From Cheiracanthium punctorium (Eukaryota; Arthropoda; Arachnida; Araneae; Cheiracanthiidae), in assembly GCA_038373885.1 (NCBI GenBank), contig JAWZYV010013142.1, positions 186,001 through 250,000 of the forward strand: a stretch of 64,000 bases of DNA, given 5' to 3'. Position 1 is the first letter of the stretch; every line of letters begins with the position of its first letter. The position numbers and the translations under genes were made by a program. Shown piece after piece: positions 1-12,790 of the stretch. The notes under the pieces were generated by a model. The model had not been told where the DNA came from. It worked only from the letters and a program-made list of their open reading frames with translations, and ran no database searches.

Positions 1-1471
1 CCATGGCTTTTGCGGAATCTTTCCGAATAACGGGATCCGGTGTGCTTAGAATATTTCATATAAATTACTTATATGTTAAAGTTATATTTATTTTTCATAT
101 ATATTCCAGTTACTCCAGTTACAAGACCAAGAGCTCTAGAAACGATTTCAGATTTTGTTTAATATTGAATTTGACACTATGCAATTAATCTATGTTAAAA
201 ATAAAATATAAAATTAGTTATTTATTTAGTGTGAATTGGCAGTGAGATCAACGTTAGTTTTATGTAACAAGTGTGCTGCTGTATTAAGAGTTCAGTAAAG
301 GTAATAAGCTTTTCCGCTTAAGTTACGTCAAAAATGTTTTCATTTACGAAAGCGACAAAATCTTCACGGAAACAGGATGCATTTTTGGTTTCTGAACGTA
401 CAATGTGCATCGATTGTTTCGTGTAGGTTTTTAAAATTTGGGTAAAATTTAAAAAAGTCATCTGCAACATAACTGTGCTAATACATTGTCCACGCTTTAC
501 GAAATGCAAGATAAGATAAAATAGTATTCAACATCATGTAATGTTATTCATATGGTATGTATGAATGCCATAAATTAAACCTAAAAAAGAGAATTATATG
601 ATGTAGAAATAAGGCATTTTTCGAAAGAGAAAAGTTTCGCCTGCATACCGTAAAGTTCTTACTTTTCTGATCGCCAGTGAAAATGACGTAGTTTTTGTGT
701 CATCATGTTGCAATTTTCTCAAATTTCCACTCATGGAGTCAGCTTTTCGTCAGAATTCCAGCAATTTTTCGCTATTAGAGATTTCTATCACTGGGTTTAA
801 TTCGAATAATATGTGTAAGGAAAATATTCGTCTCCTACCGTGCGGAGAACGGGTAAGCAGCTAGTACATTATTAAAATGCGCAGAAGACTGATCGGCCGT
901 ACCATGCGATTTTCATGTGGTAAAAAGACGATAGTGTCCATTGAATAATATGTAACAGTGCACTGTTGAGAGACCGTGCTTGCACCCCTCAGCTTAAGAT
1001 TGTCACGAATAAGAGTAACAGCAGGTGTTCACCTGGCCTTAAGGAACCTGACAGGGGAGAGCGAAATAATTATTGAGAAGAAAGGACTGATCTTGTACCT
1101 AAGTTTATATAACGGAGTTCTCGGAATAGCCGGCCACATTTTGATTCGTTGAGCCGATTGTAAAAATAGAAGATTGAAAAAAAAAAGACAATAGCGTATT
1201 TTGAACTGTTGAGACATTGTAGGGTTGAAATAAAACAAATGTTTAATGTTGCTCCTAATACGGTTTAGTGCAAATAATTACAGAAATTTCATCTAACTTA
1301 TAATTCAGTCAACAAGCTCAGGTGCACTTTGCAGGATCTGGAAAGCAGATACTTGTTCCCAGTAAGAACAATTAATAATAATTTCGATGAGTGATGTGAT
1401 CGTATCACAGACGCCTCAAAGATATATGCAATTTTTCTTTTTAACTCATGAATTGCATATATATATATATA

Positions 1472-4101
1472 TTAGGGTGGATTGAAAAAAAAAAAATTTC
1501 GAAATCTTTATCTCCTGAGGTCTCAAAAGTTGTAAATTGTTATAAATAAGACATGTGTAAAATTTGAATGTTCTACGACAACGTCTTGGGGTTGCGCATC
1601 GAGCTTGAAATTTAGAAAAATATGAGTTTTTTAAAAAATTGACCAAAAAATTTCTTTTCCGAATTATTAGGCTCCCGAGGTCTTAGAAGTTGTATATAAT
1701 CATGAATAAGACGTATGCAAAATCTGAAGGGGATGTGATAATTTCTAGGAGTTGCACATCGAGCTTAAAATCTATAAATATCTCAAAAATATGCTTTTTT
1801 TTTACAAAAATATGTAAAAAGCAAAAATTATATTTAATGAATTAGTCCCTTTGAAAAATAGTCAGTAACGTTCGCAGCTCTTCTCTAGTACAATCACAAT
1901 CGCAACTACATTATCCAGGACCCACCTTGTTGATTTGCTTGCAATTCGAGTCTTGTCCGTGCCAGCCCAAGCATCCAGTTACTGGAGCATGCGTTTTAAT
2001 GAATAATGTAAAGCCCGACTTCAAATCAAAGTGTCATTTTATGTCAAGTGTTATAATCTAGATCGTAAAAATAATGGTTTAATATCATCTGATAGATGGA
2101 TAGATAGCAAATTTTGGAGTGGCTGTTTGCTGTGGTGTGAAGTTGGCAAATACAACATTACAGAGATTTAGTTAGATTAGAGAACTGCGTTTCTAGAGTT
2201 CGGATGACGCCTTTGTTCTTTCCAGAATTCGATGATTCGCCACAATTGCCAATGCATGTGAGGGTCATAAGATCAATGGATTTCTTTTCAAACTCTCCCA
2301 AATTTCCAGTGAAATTCTTAAAATCAGATCGTGACATATGGCCAGAGTATGTTGAACCAGGTTCCATTATCATCGAGATATGTTCTTTGTGACAAACACT
2401 TGGGTGTAATTTGCCGTCAACAAATTTTTCTATGTATCTGGTTTTGTTCTTCCTCCTATCAAAACACAATACTAAGAAAATTTTAAAGCCTTCTTCCGTT
2501 TCTTTCACTGCGAGTCATCTCAGCCTTAATCTAACTTTATATGGGTCGAGAATCAGTTGAGACGATTTCTCTCCATCTGGATTCCTTCCGCTTTCTAGAT
2601 TGTGAAATAAAGTTGATACCAAAGTTGCTGCAGCCCAATCCGTAATAACTTTGTGTCGCAGACATGTGAAAGCACTGAGATTTTTATTCTAACTTGGTCA
2701 TTTGTGAACGAATCTCCCAAAGTGGTGGTAGATATGCAATCAGCGTTTTCTTCAGTCTTTCGAACTTCTCTTTCGTTATTTTCACTTTCCAAATCAATGA
2801 CTAAAGTTGGAGACTGGGTATTGGAACCACATTCACCTCTTTCTCCACCAATCTCAAAATTTCTCTTTCCAACTTTTAAACTTTTCTCTCATTCTCCATA
2901 AACTTCTCTTCTTTACTACTCCATCGATTGTCACATATCTTGCTTCCCTCTGGTCTGTTAATGACTCCCGTTCTGTATGAGGTCCCACACCTGCTCCGGG
3001 AAAAGTCAGGATATTTTCAAGTGCGATATTTAACAGCTCGGTAAGGGAGAGTTTTTCTCTCTTTCTTCATAAATAAATCCTAATGCCTGTCTCTAACGTA
3101 CGATTTATTTAGCCGCTGAACTTGCTCATGACCTTTTCTAACTATCTCTTGAATTCCTTAGATTGACACGGTAGGGATATTGGCCTTCATCCGCATTTCC
3201 TGTACTTTGATCGTCAATACTAAGGTTACTTCTCCTTCCGGTGGATCCTGCCCTTTATTCAGAAATTTTTCTTCTTAAGTACAAAATAGTAATATAGAAG
3301 AACGAGTGTGTCTTCTCGGTTTGGTAACTTGGTACAAGGTAAGTCTTTCGATATTCCCAGCTCTTCTAATAACACCGATTTTGTTCCATGTCCTGTTGCA
3401 GACAGTTTCAGTCTATTCAGATTCGTAGCAGTACAAGGCAGCCAGCTTTTAGCTTTTTTGAGAGTAAACTGAAAGCACCATCCATCTGAAATGTTAAACT
3501 AAATGCCGTTTCAACGAAATATCTCGTGCCTGGTTTAACCAAATGCATCGCCATCACTCGGCAGGCAAACCAGCACTAGTTGTTTAGAGCACAGCTTGCG
3601 TACTGCGCCCAAGACAAAACGACAGCGTAACGTGTGCATTGTATCAAACTATTCGTAAAGCCATTTTTTGGATTCACTAAGCTTCTCTGAACATTTCTTA
3701 ACACATAAAGGGGCCAAATTATTTTTAACAAATAAAATTTTCTTTGTACTTAATTTTTCAAAAAAGCACATAATTTTCAGATATTTATAGATTTCAAGCT
3801 CGATGTGCAATCCCTAGAAATTGTCGTAGCCGCTCTAGATTTTGCATACGTCTTATTCATAACAATGTACAACTCCTAAAACCTTGGGAGCGTGATAATT
3901 TGTAAAAGAATTTTTTTGGTCGATGTTTTAAAAAAGCCACATTTTTTCAAAAATTTCTAAATTTCAAGCTCGATGCGCAACCCCAAGACGTTGCCGTTGA
4001 ACATTCAAATTTTACACACGTCTTATTTATATCAATATACAACTTTTGAGACCTCAGGAGAAAAAGATTTCGAAAAAATAATTTTTTTCGATCCCCCCTA
4101 A
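1472..4101 (-). mobile_element. DNA transposon with very long terminal inverted repeats
   Basis: The left end reads TTAGGGTGGATTG and the right end is its diverged inverse (CAATCC-like, ending CCCCCCTAA), both embedded in TATATA runs, so a TA target duplication is plausible but cannot be proven. The inverted arms are about 330 bp or longer (1472 to about 1850 and about 3690 to 4101). Each arm contains two diverged copies of one module carrying the phrase 'GCATCGAGCTTGAAAT' or 'GCACATCGAGCTT'. The interior, read on the minus strand, holds a decayed transposase-like protein listed separately. I do not recognise the superfamily. Confidence 0.8.
1990..2900 (-). pseudogene. Decayed transposase-like protein of a multicopy arthropod family
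   Basis: Two minus-strand open segments (2595-2792 and 2158-2508) and readable sequence between and after them resemble an uncharacterised protein family that is multicopy in arthropod genomes. As I recall it, that family has a CDR-x-G-[VI]-S-DR motif, a FDGRKD-like strand, an EHIS-x-x-x-EPGS-x-Y-x-GH block, an IGCDG-x-x-x-NTG motif and a CQLHANELP block. Here one sees VCDTKLLRIG, LCFDRRKNKT, KEHISMIMEPGSTYSGH, IGNCGESSNSG and, after a stop, CQLHTTANS. The central aspartate is replaced (CDG became NCG) and stops and frame changes interrupt the reading, so the copy is dead. It sits between the long inverted arms of the 1472-4101 element, which makes it that element's likely former transposase. 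No conserved-domain name is assigned because I could not search. Confidence 0.55.
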
Positions 4102-4212
4102 TATATATAAATATATATATAATCTTATTTTGCATTTCATCTTACAAAAAAAGAACAATTTTAACTTACGAATATTATTATTACTTAAAAATTTGAAAAT
4201 TATACTCTACCT

Positions 4213-4911
4213 CAGGGATCGGCAAACTACAGCCCGCCGGAAGGTTTTATCCGCCCCGCGTGGGGAATTTTAATTAGCCGGTCCGACGGAAATTGAAAGA
4301 ATATATATATATATATATAACATAATATATCCATATTAAGAATTATGAAGATGGCTTGAAAAAAAATGCATTTTGAGTTCGAACGCAGATTTCAAGATTT
4401 CAGTGCCATTCAAACAGAATTGGATATTTTTACCATGCATTTCAACTTAAATTGTGAAGCAGTGAGGTCAGATTTGCAGCTTAAATTGCAATACAACAAT
4501 CATCTCAAGCAGTTGTTTCTAAATATGCTAAAGTTAGAGTTTTGCAAATCATTATCGAAAGTAAGTTTCCCAAATTTAATATCTCACGCCCATAAAATCA
4601 GTGCTATGTTTGCTTCATCATATATATGTGAAAAAGTGTTTTCAACTATGAACCTTAGAGAGAATTCTTTCAAAAGTAGAGTGACAGAAGAGCACACATT
4701 TAGCCTCGTTCCTTAGAATCAGTGCATCTCACTTCGAACCTCAATATAAGGAACTTTTAAAAATGAAATCGCAATTTCATTCATCTCATTAACATATTTA
4801 AATTGTAATACTGGTATATTATTCTTGAAATTTTAGAAAAATTTATCATGGCCGGCCAAACTTTTTTTTTTCAATTTTTGGCTCGCGACTGAAAAAGTTT
4901 GCCCATCCCTG
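4213..4911 (+). mobile_element. hAT (Charlie/GTF2IRD2-type) transposon remnant
   Basis: The left terminus CAGGGATCGGCAAACTA and the right terminus TTTGCCCATCCCTG are the typical ends of Charlie-like hAT elements. An exact 8-bp duplication, CTCTACCT, flanks the element (4205-4212 and 4912-4919), the diagnostic duplication length for hAT. The copy is internally deleted to 699 bp and keeps only the transposase C-terminus. Confidence 0.93.
4366..4790 (+). pseudogene. hAT transposase C-terminal dimerisation domain, truncated
   Basis: The open segment 4366-4716 matches the C-terminal part of the GTF2IRD2/SCAND3-like hAT transposase group. It has FERRFQDFSAIQTELDIF near the start, then LEFCKSLSKVSFPNLISHA, the hAT dimerisation block SSYICEKVFSTMN, and a RVTEEHTFS segment. 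A stop (TAG) interrupts the frame just before the usual LR-I-x-x-x-x-F ending. The remaining residues (LRISASHFEPQYKELL) are read one base over, to about 4790, which indicates a frameshift. The DNA-binding BED finger and the catalytic part are missing, so the fragment can encode no active transposase. Confidence 0.88.
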
Positions 4912-7900
4912 CTCTACCTCGTGTTTTTTCTTCGAATTTAAGTATCACAAATTTGGCTTTAGAGAAAAAGTATACAATGTAATTTTATAAGACAATTAAG
5001 AATGATTTCATTTGAGCTTTAACAAGGAAAATTAGGAAATTCACTCGAAAGAAATTATTTGCCACGTTATTTGTGAATAAAAATTTAATACTTCATTTAT
5101 TTCTTTTAGTAATAAAAATGTGTAAATCGACACTCTCTTTCATTGTCAAACCATGTTTCTATTAGTTTCCAATTTTAAACCAATTTTGCATTTATTTTTT
5201 CCTCGTCAGATTTTGTCTGGGGGAAGTTATCATCATGTAACAGATCCAAAAATTTAATCGTAATTTCATTTAATAAATTAATTCAGTATGTTCAAAAACT
5301 AAAAATAAATCTTTATAGGTTATAGACAAATAAATATCATACAGCTAATATTAGCTATTTAGTCTAAACTTAAGCAACTGCACGTTAAATTCTACCGCTG
5401 CTCTTATCGTCACCTTCAGTCGCATAATAGCGTACCTAAATATTAGTACAGTGCCTGAATTTCTGACTAGCTCAATTTTCATCTCATATTTTTGGGATAA
5501 AGTACGCTCTCGGAATCGAACTGAAAAATAAAAAAAAATTTGTATCGTAAATTTCACAGTTAAAATTAATAATTATAATACTGATAGGGGGGGGGGGATC
5601 AGAAAAATCGGATTCCTTCAAGAATCGAATATTTCTCATTCAAGCACTATTAAGAATGGAGTACTTTGCAAGAATTGAATTTAATGAGGTCATCAATAGT
5701 TACGAAAATTATGAAACCATTTTTAATGTATGACGAGATAAATTTCTCTGCAATAGTTTTTCCGCATTTCTTTCATATTTTTGTTTCTAACGATAAATAT
5801 TCAAGTAACGAGGTTTAAAAGAATAGGTGGGTACTACTGAGTGGGTACTAGAGTGATATAAGCCCGCCTTAAAAGTAATTTTGCTCCCCCCCCCTCCTTC
5901 TAGAAAAATTAATTTCTTATTGCAAGAATAAAATAAAAAGCACTCAGCTGAAATAACCCCTCTCACTCAGAAATATCCAAAAAAATCCTGACCAGTTACC
6001 CCAAAGTACAAGACTTCTTTTTATTTAAAAACTAGGAGGTGATTCCTAATATCCATGGAGAAATTTAGCCTTCCTAAGGAAAGTAGGACTTCACTGTCAA
6101 AATTAAAAAAAGAAACATTTGAGGCTCTAGAAATTTCTATAACTTCATTCCAGTAATACCAACAAAAAACTCCCAAAAGTAGTTTTTTTCCGGGGGGGGG
6201 GGGGTATTATCATAGGCTGAAATGTTCTTTATTATCTGAGGAAAAGCATAAACTAAACTCAAAAGTGTGCAAATACAAGCTGAGCATAGATTTACGTGCA
6301 TACAAATATTACATATTTATTTCAAATTGGCAAGTCAAATCTTATAAAGTTGACTGTTTCAGGACAAAAGCTCTAATGTCTTAATAACATTCTAGAACTT
6401 AAACGTACAAATAAATCACTCTTTCATGCAAATTTTCAGAATGTACGTTAATATTATGATACATGAGAATAATATTTTAGATTAATTTCATAACAAGTAA
6501 AAACTATTTGTAATACTAGTTCTAGACCAATTTAAATATCCTTTCATAATTTTGCGCCTTACACTAATGATTATTTCAACATAGAATGACGCGCTTGCAA
6601 CGAACTCGGGTAATTTCTGTTCCTACAATTTTCTGTAAAGAATATCAATAGAAAAAAGAAAGAAAGAAATTAGGGGGGAGGGGTATTGTACCTTGTTATT
6701 AGTTTCAACTGCAATCTTGTCCGCTGCCTGTAAAACAACTTTACGAGCAACATGACTTATGCGGCAGTAAAATATCGAACTGTTACAAACAGATGAAAGC
6801 TTTTTATAATTTTTCCTTTGAGTTTAAAGACATTTCACCTAACCATATAACTATGACGTTTCGATGAATTTCGTTTATAGTGATTACCATTCATACTTTT
6901 TTACTGTGAATTCTGATTTGTCGTATGGTGATTCTTCCATTTTATATTAATATCACTTACAATAATGCTTTCCGGTATCAAGGTTCTCACATAAGAAGAA
7001 ACAGTTTCAAAATTATTCATAAGTCTCATTTACAAAGCATTTAACACTTGTATGTTATGTTTAAAATTCTTATAAAAATTAATTTGATAAAAAAAATCAA
7101 GGCAAATATTTTTTACTGTACATCATTATGCATTATTAAAAAATTTGCTGTTGATACTTAAACCGTGGTTTCAACGTGAGTTTTATGTTAGCAATAAACA
7201 CACTTGTAATAATGTAAAATACGGCAAATATTTTTATTCAAAGAAAAGTTTAAACTTTCATTTGTGGATAGTGTAAGAATTTGAATGCGAGTATAAACAG
7301 ATTACATTCTTATTTAGAAAGCTCTAACACCTTCACATGTGCGAAACTAAACTCATTTAATTAATAAATATTTTACATGCATAGATTCCAGGGTTCGAAA
7401 AACAAAAAGCTTTTTTTTCCGTTTAATAATTATTTGAAAATATCAAGATGTACGTGAGTTTTCATTTTATCGAAGTGTGGAAAGAAACGTATTATTATCT
7501 AACTGCCCATTGAATTATTGGATACACATTAGACAAAAAATAAGCTTTTCCTTATATATTTTGATGAATTCAGCGAGCATCTTCCCTCTTTATGAACATT
7601 TTGTACTGTAAACTGTTCAAATTTAATTTGATTGATTGAAAATAATTTATCTGTTTGCTCATGAGTTACGGTTATGTGAAAATACTGGATATAGCATGCT
7701 TTCCCTCCTCGTCTTAAATGAAACCTGAAATAGTTGTTCTGTCTATCTCGTTGTCTTCTTTTTTAAATAAAAGTGGAAACTTTCTTTCACCCATCGTAAA
7801 TATCATGTTCTGGTAGTTTATATGCGGAACTATTATTGCGCATTATTTGTTATAAATATATTGTATACCCACTCAAAAAATATTCAAGTTTAATCGCCTG

Positions 7901-8840
7901 ATTTTCTATTTTAGTTTTGTGAAAATCGAATTAGATTTTTTTAGGAGTAACCACTCGAAGTAAGAGAAGTTATTGTTTTATGTACATATGATTTACTTTT
8001 TATAAATAACAATACTTTACCTAGGAAAACAGCATAGGAAATTTTATTTACACCCCAACACATTTTTGAGCGGATGCACACTTTTAAGCATTAAAAAAAA
8101 AATTGTTGAATAAGAGTTTAGTTCATGCAGATTATAAAAGGTCTCCTACAACTTTGTATTGGTAAATTTCATCTAATAGTTGTTGAAGAATTATCTAAGT
8201 AAAAGCTATTCACAGAATTTGTGTCTCAATTACACGCATTTCAACAGACTGTAAAATGTCACTTATCACCTGCATTAAGCGGGTACTTGTTGCGTGCAAA
8301 TTAAGACCTTAAAACTAAGAACAGTCGTTATTTAGAATGTTACATCTTCTGTAAAGTTGAAAAAAAGAAAGTAAAGCAAGCATAGCAGCAGTAAAAACTG
8401 CTCTTACCTTTCAGGAGGCACAAAATTCCTTCCTTACATTACCAGGAAAATTTCATTACTGCTGTGTGTATATTTTTATAATTTTTTAATTTAGACCTTT
8501 AACACAATTTTTTTGGGGTGTACTTTTTTAAATGTGTTTATGATATATGTTCTATCATATTAAAGATTGCATTCTAGATTAAGTAATTAGGTAAGTAACA
8601 AACTGATATAACCTTTGTGATATAGCTAACTTAATGGCTTCTCATTGTAGAACCGTGAAATTTTATTTCTAGAGTAAACAAGACTCCACAAATGCATTAT
8701 TTAATTTATAAAATAATGGTTGTATTGAAAATTTATCAGTTTTATAACAGAGTTATTTGAACTTGTAATTTACCCTCCTTTTATCTCTCTTCAAAGTGTT
8801 CGTAAAAGTAGAGGTTGTGGTAAAATCTATCCCGGTAAAT

Positions 8841-9585
8841 GATCGAGATGAGATTTGAAATATAGTTATTCAGAGGTATGAGCTCGAGATTGGTATTATT
8901 TAAAACCATAGAGCTTTCACGGTTACGATTACAGTGATAAAATTTCGAAAATTTCCAATGGCAACACACACTTTTTTCTTGCAAAAGTTGATCAGCGCGT
9001 TGAAAAACCATAAATGGCTTTGGAATGATACACGTCTGGTGAAAGTTGCCGGCATAAAACATTTGCAAAGAGCATTGTAAAGAACAAAAATTAACACAGA
9101 GAGAAGGCTCATTCACACAATTCGCATAATTCACTGGAATATATAATATAAATATTAAACTAATAGAAGGGCATTTGAAAACTCTTTAATTCCAATGGAA
9201 AACAATTACCCTCTCCTCTCTCTGGCTGTCATTGGTTCGTTACAATCCTCTTCTTTGTTTCAAGTTTTCAAGTACCCTACAGTCAGTTTAACATTTCTGC
9301 TGTCTATTCCAGTGAATTATGCAAGTTGTGCCGATGTATCTTCTATCTGTTTATTTCTGTGATTTACAATGCACAAGTTTTATTCCGCCAATTTTCATCA
9401 AACGCGTATCGTTCCATTTATGGTTTTTCTATGCGCTGATCAAATTTCGCAGGAAAAAGGTGGTTGGTGCCGTTGGAAAATTAAATTTTTTTTTCGCTGT
9501 AATCGCAATCGTGAGAGCTCTATTTCTTTAAACAATCTTGAGCTCATACCTCTTAATAACTATATCAGAAATCGCATCTTAATGG
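8841..9585. repeat. Head-to-head inverted repeat with related open frames in both arms
   Basis: The left arm (8841-9140, read on the minus strand) and the right arm (9306-9585, plus strand) are diverged copies separated by about 165 bp. Both begin at ATTCCAGTGAATTATG and end near AATAACTATAT. Each arm reads through a similar peptide: FHQTCII or FHQTRIV, then PFMVF, ADQ, QEK, CNRNRESS, LNN and LELIPLNNYI. The insertions and deletions I could align are multiples of three (for example six bases at KP before FMVF). Open frames are 8781-9134 on minus (117 codons) and 9369-9590 on plus (73 codons). I do not recognise the protein. It could be a foldback element or two opposed copies of one repeat. 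Confidence 0.75.
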
Positions 9586-10052
9586 GTTGAACGAAACGGT
9601 GGCTAGAGATTCATAAATCGGGGTAGTTTTTTTTTCTTTTAAGACAACCGTGTACATATCTCGCAAAGTAGTATACAAATATTCATCTATTTCCCACACT
9701 ATCTCCTTTTTTTCCGGTTAATATGTAAACATTTTAGTAAAGACCGTTTGCAGGATATTTTTTTATACAATGTATCATTTATTTCTGCATTTAATTACAG
9801 CAATTCTTGTAGTAATGTTTTAATTCTCTGTGGATTTATTTTTTTATCATAACAAATAAAAAATAATGAAAATATGAAGTTCTGTGTGCTAAAATTTGCT
9901 GTTCACAAAATCTTCCAACCGTTTACTTATAAAATGTAAATTTTATCTTTAAGAAAGGTGGCTTTGAATACAGAGGTGGCATTTGATGAAGATTTGTTGG
10001 CATTGGCCTTGCTAAAGATTATTGCTATCATTCTTATTATTGTTTTGTTTAG

Positions 10053-10331
10053 ATAGCTGAGATGTACTCCTTTCTTCCTCGAGAAGCAGTGACCCACTTT
10101 TTGATGTCATGCACCGACTGCCAAAAGCGGATGCATCTAGGGGCGGAGCAGCGAGCCACATCTTCCAGTTGCCAAGACAACGGACCTGACGAGAGCCTCA
10201 GCTCGCTGGATACTGCGCCGGGTGACGATTCTATGCACATCGACTATAGCCTCCCTATAACTACTACCTACCTGAAGCACATGCGAAGCTTAGGTTATAC
10301 GGAAGAAGATGCTCTCAATCCAGATCGAGAG
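10053..10331 (+). CDS. NOL4: NOL4-like protein, internal exon (conserved N-terminal half)
   Basis: This 279-bp exon follows a good acceptor (TTGTTTTGTTTAG) and ends GAG with donor GTGAGAAT. It starts and ends in phase 0 and encodes 93 residues. The conserved block FLPREAVTHFLMSC, followed by DCQKRMHL, aligns with the FLPREAV-x-RFLMSC-x-ECQKRMHL segment of vertebrate NOL4/NOL4L. Downstream, DYSLPITTTYLKHM corresponds to the DYNMPIT-x-AYMKHM segment. The exon ends in an acidic stretch, TEEDALNPDRE. NOL4 family proteins are nuclear or nucleolar proteins of poorly defined biochemical role. The ATG at 10062 lies inside the conserved block and need not be the start; upstream coding exons are expected left of the window. 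The next exon is 35.6 kb away. The vertebrate paralogue (NOL4 versus NOL4L) cannot be decided from this fragment. Confidence 0.9.
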
Positions 10332-11248
10332 GTGAGAATGGTTCTCGTTTCTAATTAAATAAATTCGACTCTTAAAAAAAAAGAATCGTGGGACCTAGGA
10401 TGCCTTGAAGAAAGCTGCGCCGGTTCTCTTGCTGTTATGCGCAAGAGAGAGATAGCAAACAATGCGTGTAAGAGAGACGAGCTTCTTACATACCACAAGG
10501 ACTTGGATGTTGTTATACGTATTTCTCTTAAATAACAATGCAAAAGGAATCTAAAATCTAGTGCTCATTTATTCTATTTTTCATTTTTATGTTTACTTCA
10601 AGTACAGTTGTCAGATGGAAGTTGAACATCAGAAGGTAAGTCTGCTTTAAAAGTATACTTTGAGCCACACTACTCCTTCTGATATGAAGGTAAATATTGT
10701 GTGATTATTAAAAAAATGCCTAAAGTTTACATACTAATTATTTTATATCCATAAATACTTACACTGCTAATTGTTAACGATAGTGACCAAATTTATCATA
10801 AAGTTTTATTTCCCGAGGATTCACAATCGTGAAAAAATTTAAAGAAACAGTGTGAAGGAGATACATCATTAAATTAACAATTCGAAAGCTTGAAAATTTG
10901 ATATCGTACAAAGGAGTTCATACTTATAAGCATGCATTTAATAAATATTATCTAATATAATTTGAAGTGCATATTGAAAAAAGGAATATTGTACAGTGTT
11001 GCATTAATAATTAAGTATTCATTTCAAAGTACATTTTGTTGCTACTTTAATCATAACACTAATTTGCTCTTTTCAATTTTAAATATCTGAATTAACTCTC
11101 GATAAAGTATTGGTATTACATGTTGGGAAAAACTAAAAAAGTTATTCAATAAAATAAATGTTTTAGTTATTTTTTACACTTTACAATAAAACGAACACAA
11201 GGAAAATTGCAAGTAGTTGAATAGTTAATACCATACGTTATTAAAAGT

Positions 11249-11370
11249 CAGGGGCGTAGCCAGGGGGGGGATATCGGGATATATCCCCCCCCCGAAATTT
11301 TTGGATTAGTGATGAAATTCCGTCTATTTATGCACATATAAGTTCATATCCCCCCCCCGAAATTTTTGCC
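11249..11370 (+). mobile_element. hAT-like terminal fragment (CAGGGGCGTAGCCAGGGG type)
   Basis: CAGGGGCGTAGCCAGGGG followed by a G run is the start of a widespread arthropod repeat type. The phrase CCCCCCCCCGAAATTTTTG occurs twice, at about 11285 and 11349. No opposite terminus is evident, so this is a fragment. The hAT assignment rests on the related complete element at 30402-31882, which has an 8-bp target duplication. Confidence 0.55.
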
Positions 11371-12017
11371 TTTAGCAGCATAAAAATAATAAATTTATAT
11401 AAAGACAGCTACAATTAATTGAAAATAAGTCTTAAATATTGCTTTCAAATTTAAAATTTCAGCCGCTCAGAGTTAGAGCAGTTCTTATTAGAGTCACTGC
11501 TAAGCAATTAATGAAATGTTCTTCTAGCTTTTATAAATGATCCACATGTCTGTTCAGGGTGATTCACATTCTCGGAAATAAGCCCATTCTTTATGAAAGT
11601 CAATAAAATAAGAAGAGGAATTATTCAATACTTCTTTTTAAAGTGATTATTAACATCTATAACTATGAAGACGAAGTTTGCGGCACCCTATTGCGATGCA
11701 ATTCTGATTCCTTTTTCAATAACCTTCTCCTTGCAGAAGCTTGCCACTCTTATTGTCACCCTATATATTAAATTTCATACAGTTTCTTTTATAGCATAAG
11801 TTTTCGTGTAAGCCTCCTAATTAATAATTTGAATAGATTATTGTTTCTAAAAATTATTATTAAATGAATACAATTGTGTAACTGAATAGTTCTATTTTAC
11901 GCAAACTTATTTTTATTCGCGTATTGATGATTGTTTTTACATGATTCATTTTGATGACGGTGTGAACAAATCTTTTTAATAATAATTCAGGGCCAGTTTT
12001 TTTATAAAGTTGGGCAG

Positions 12018-12790
12018 CCCTGGATCGTTGACATTTTTAATTTTGTCGAAATTTTCAGGATTCGTTCTTAAGGTAAATTTATTTTACCTGTATTTTTTTA
12101 TTTTTGCGAAAAATAATTTCTCCATAGTTTTGAGGCTTCCTGTTCATGTTTTAAAGAAAAACATGCTTTTTTCCCCGCAAGCTAACACTTTCTGTGCCAT
12201 GAGTGAACCACGGCATTCGCAATTATTTTATATTCTACGTCCAAACTGACTATACAGACTCATGGTTGACTCTTAGCACAAATTCCAAGGCTCATTCAAA
12301 ATTTTTCAGAAAGATTTTTTTCTGAAACTTTGGACGTCAAAATCTTTTTCTGAAAAGTGAACCAGAAAGGTGTATGTTTCAGTGAATACATACTAATGAG
12401 AAGTTTTGAAAAAGGTTAAGCTATGTATGATTGACTTTTGGCGGGAAGAAATATTTGACCTTGAAATTGCAAAAATTACAAAATTGTATGATTTTAAAGA
12501 CCATTTGCAATCATTGGGAAAAGAAGCCTTAAGTACAGCAAAAACAAAATCAATTCACCGATCTCTGGTAACTTGTTCAAATTTTAAATAGTGTGACTCC
12601 ATACATTGTTCCAAAAATGAGTTTTGTAGAAGGTGTTTATTGCTTTTATTTCAGTATTTATTGCTATTGTATCTAAAATTTTAGCTGCAAAAGAAGCCTC
12701 AAGTATAGTTGAAACAAAACAAATTTACAGATCTATGTTAATTTATTCAAGTTTCATGTAATGCGCCTCGATACTTTATGATAAATAGCA
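12018..12790 (+). repeat. Dispersed repeat family, plus-strand copy
   Basis: This segment matches, in opposite orientation, the large copy at about 25850-28110. Shared landmarks are GTTGACATTTTTAATTTTGT, a GAGGCTTCC segment, GACTTTTGG followed by GAAGAAATATTTGACCTTGA, and the AAGAAGCCT(T/C)AAG motif, which occurs twice here (near 12530 and 12690). It contains a 61-codon open frame (12406-12591) whose peptide (KLCMIDFWREEIFDLEIA) recurs in the other copy. The family is not one I recognise. A non-autonomous DNA element or part of a larger retroelement are both possible. Confidence 0.7.

Larger units (their letters stand above)
1..10052 (+). other. Partial intron of the NOL4-like gene (left side)
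   Basis: This stretch precedes the first recognisable exon at 10053. I see no conserved N-terminal NOL4 exon in it, so I read it as intron; that is an inference from the acceptor site at 10051-10052. Positions 1-1471 hold only AT-rich sequence with no recognised element. Positions 1472-4911 hold two transposons listed separately. Positions 4920-8840 are AT-rich with G or C homopolymer runs (near 5588, 5888, 6194) and no coding signal I trust. Positions 8841-9585 are an inverted repeat listed separately, and 9586-10052 show nothing beyond the polypyrimidine-rich acceptor region. Confidence 0.6.

Noticed and set aside
10062..10358. Treating the 98-codon frame from ATG 10062 to its stop as a single-exon gene
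   Set aside because: The conserved block begins before the ATG and the last residues lie past a good donor at 10332; it is an internal exon.
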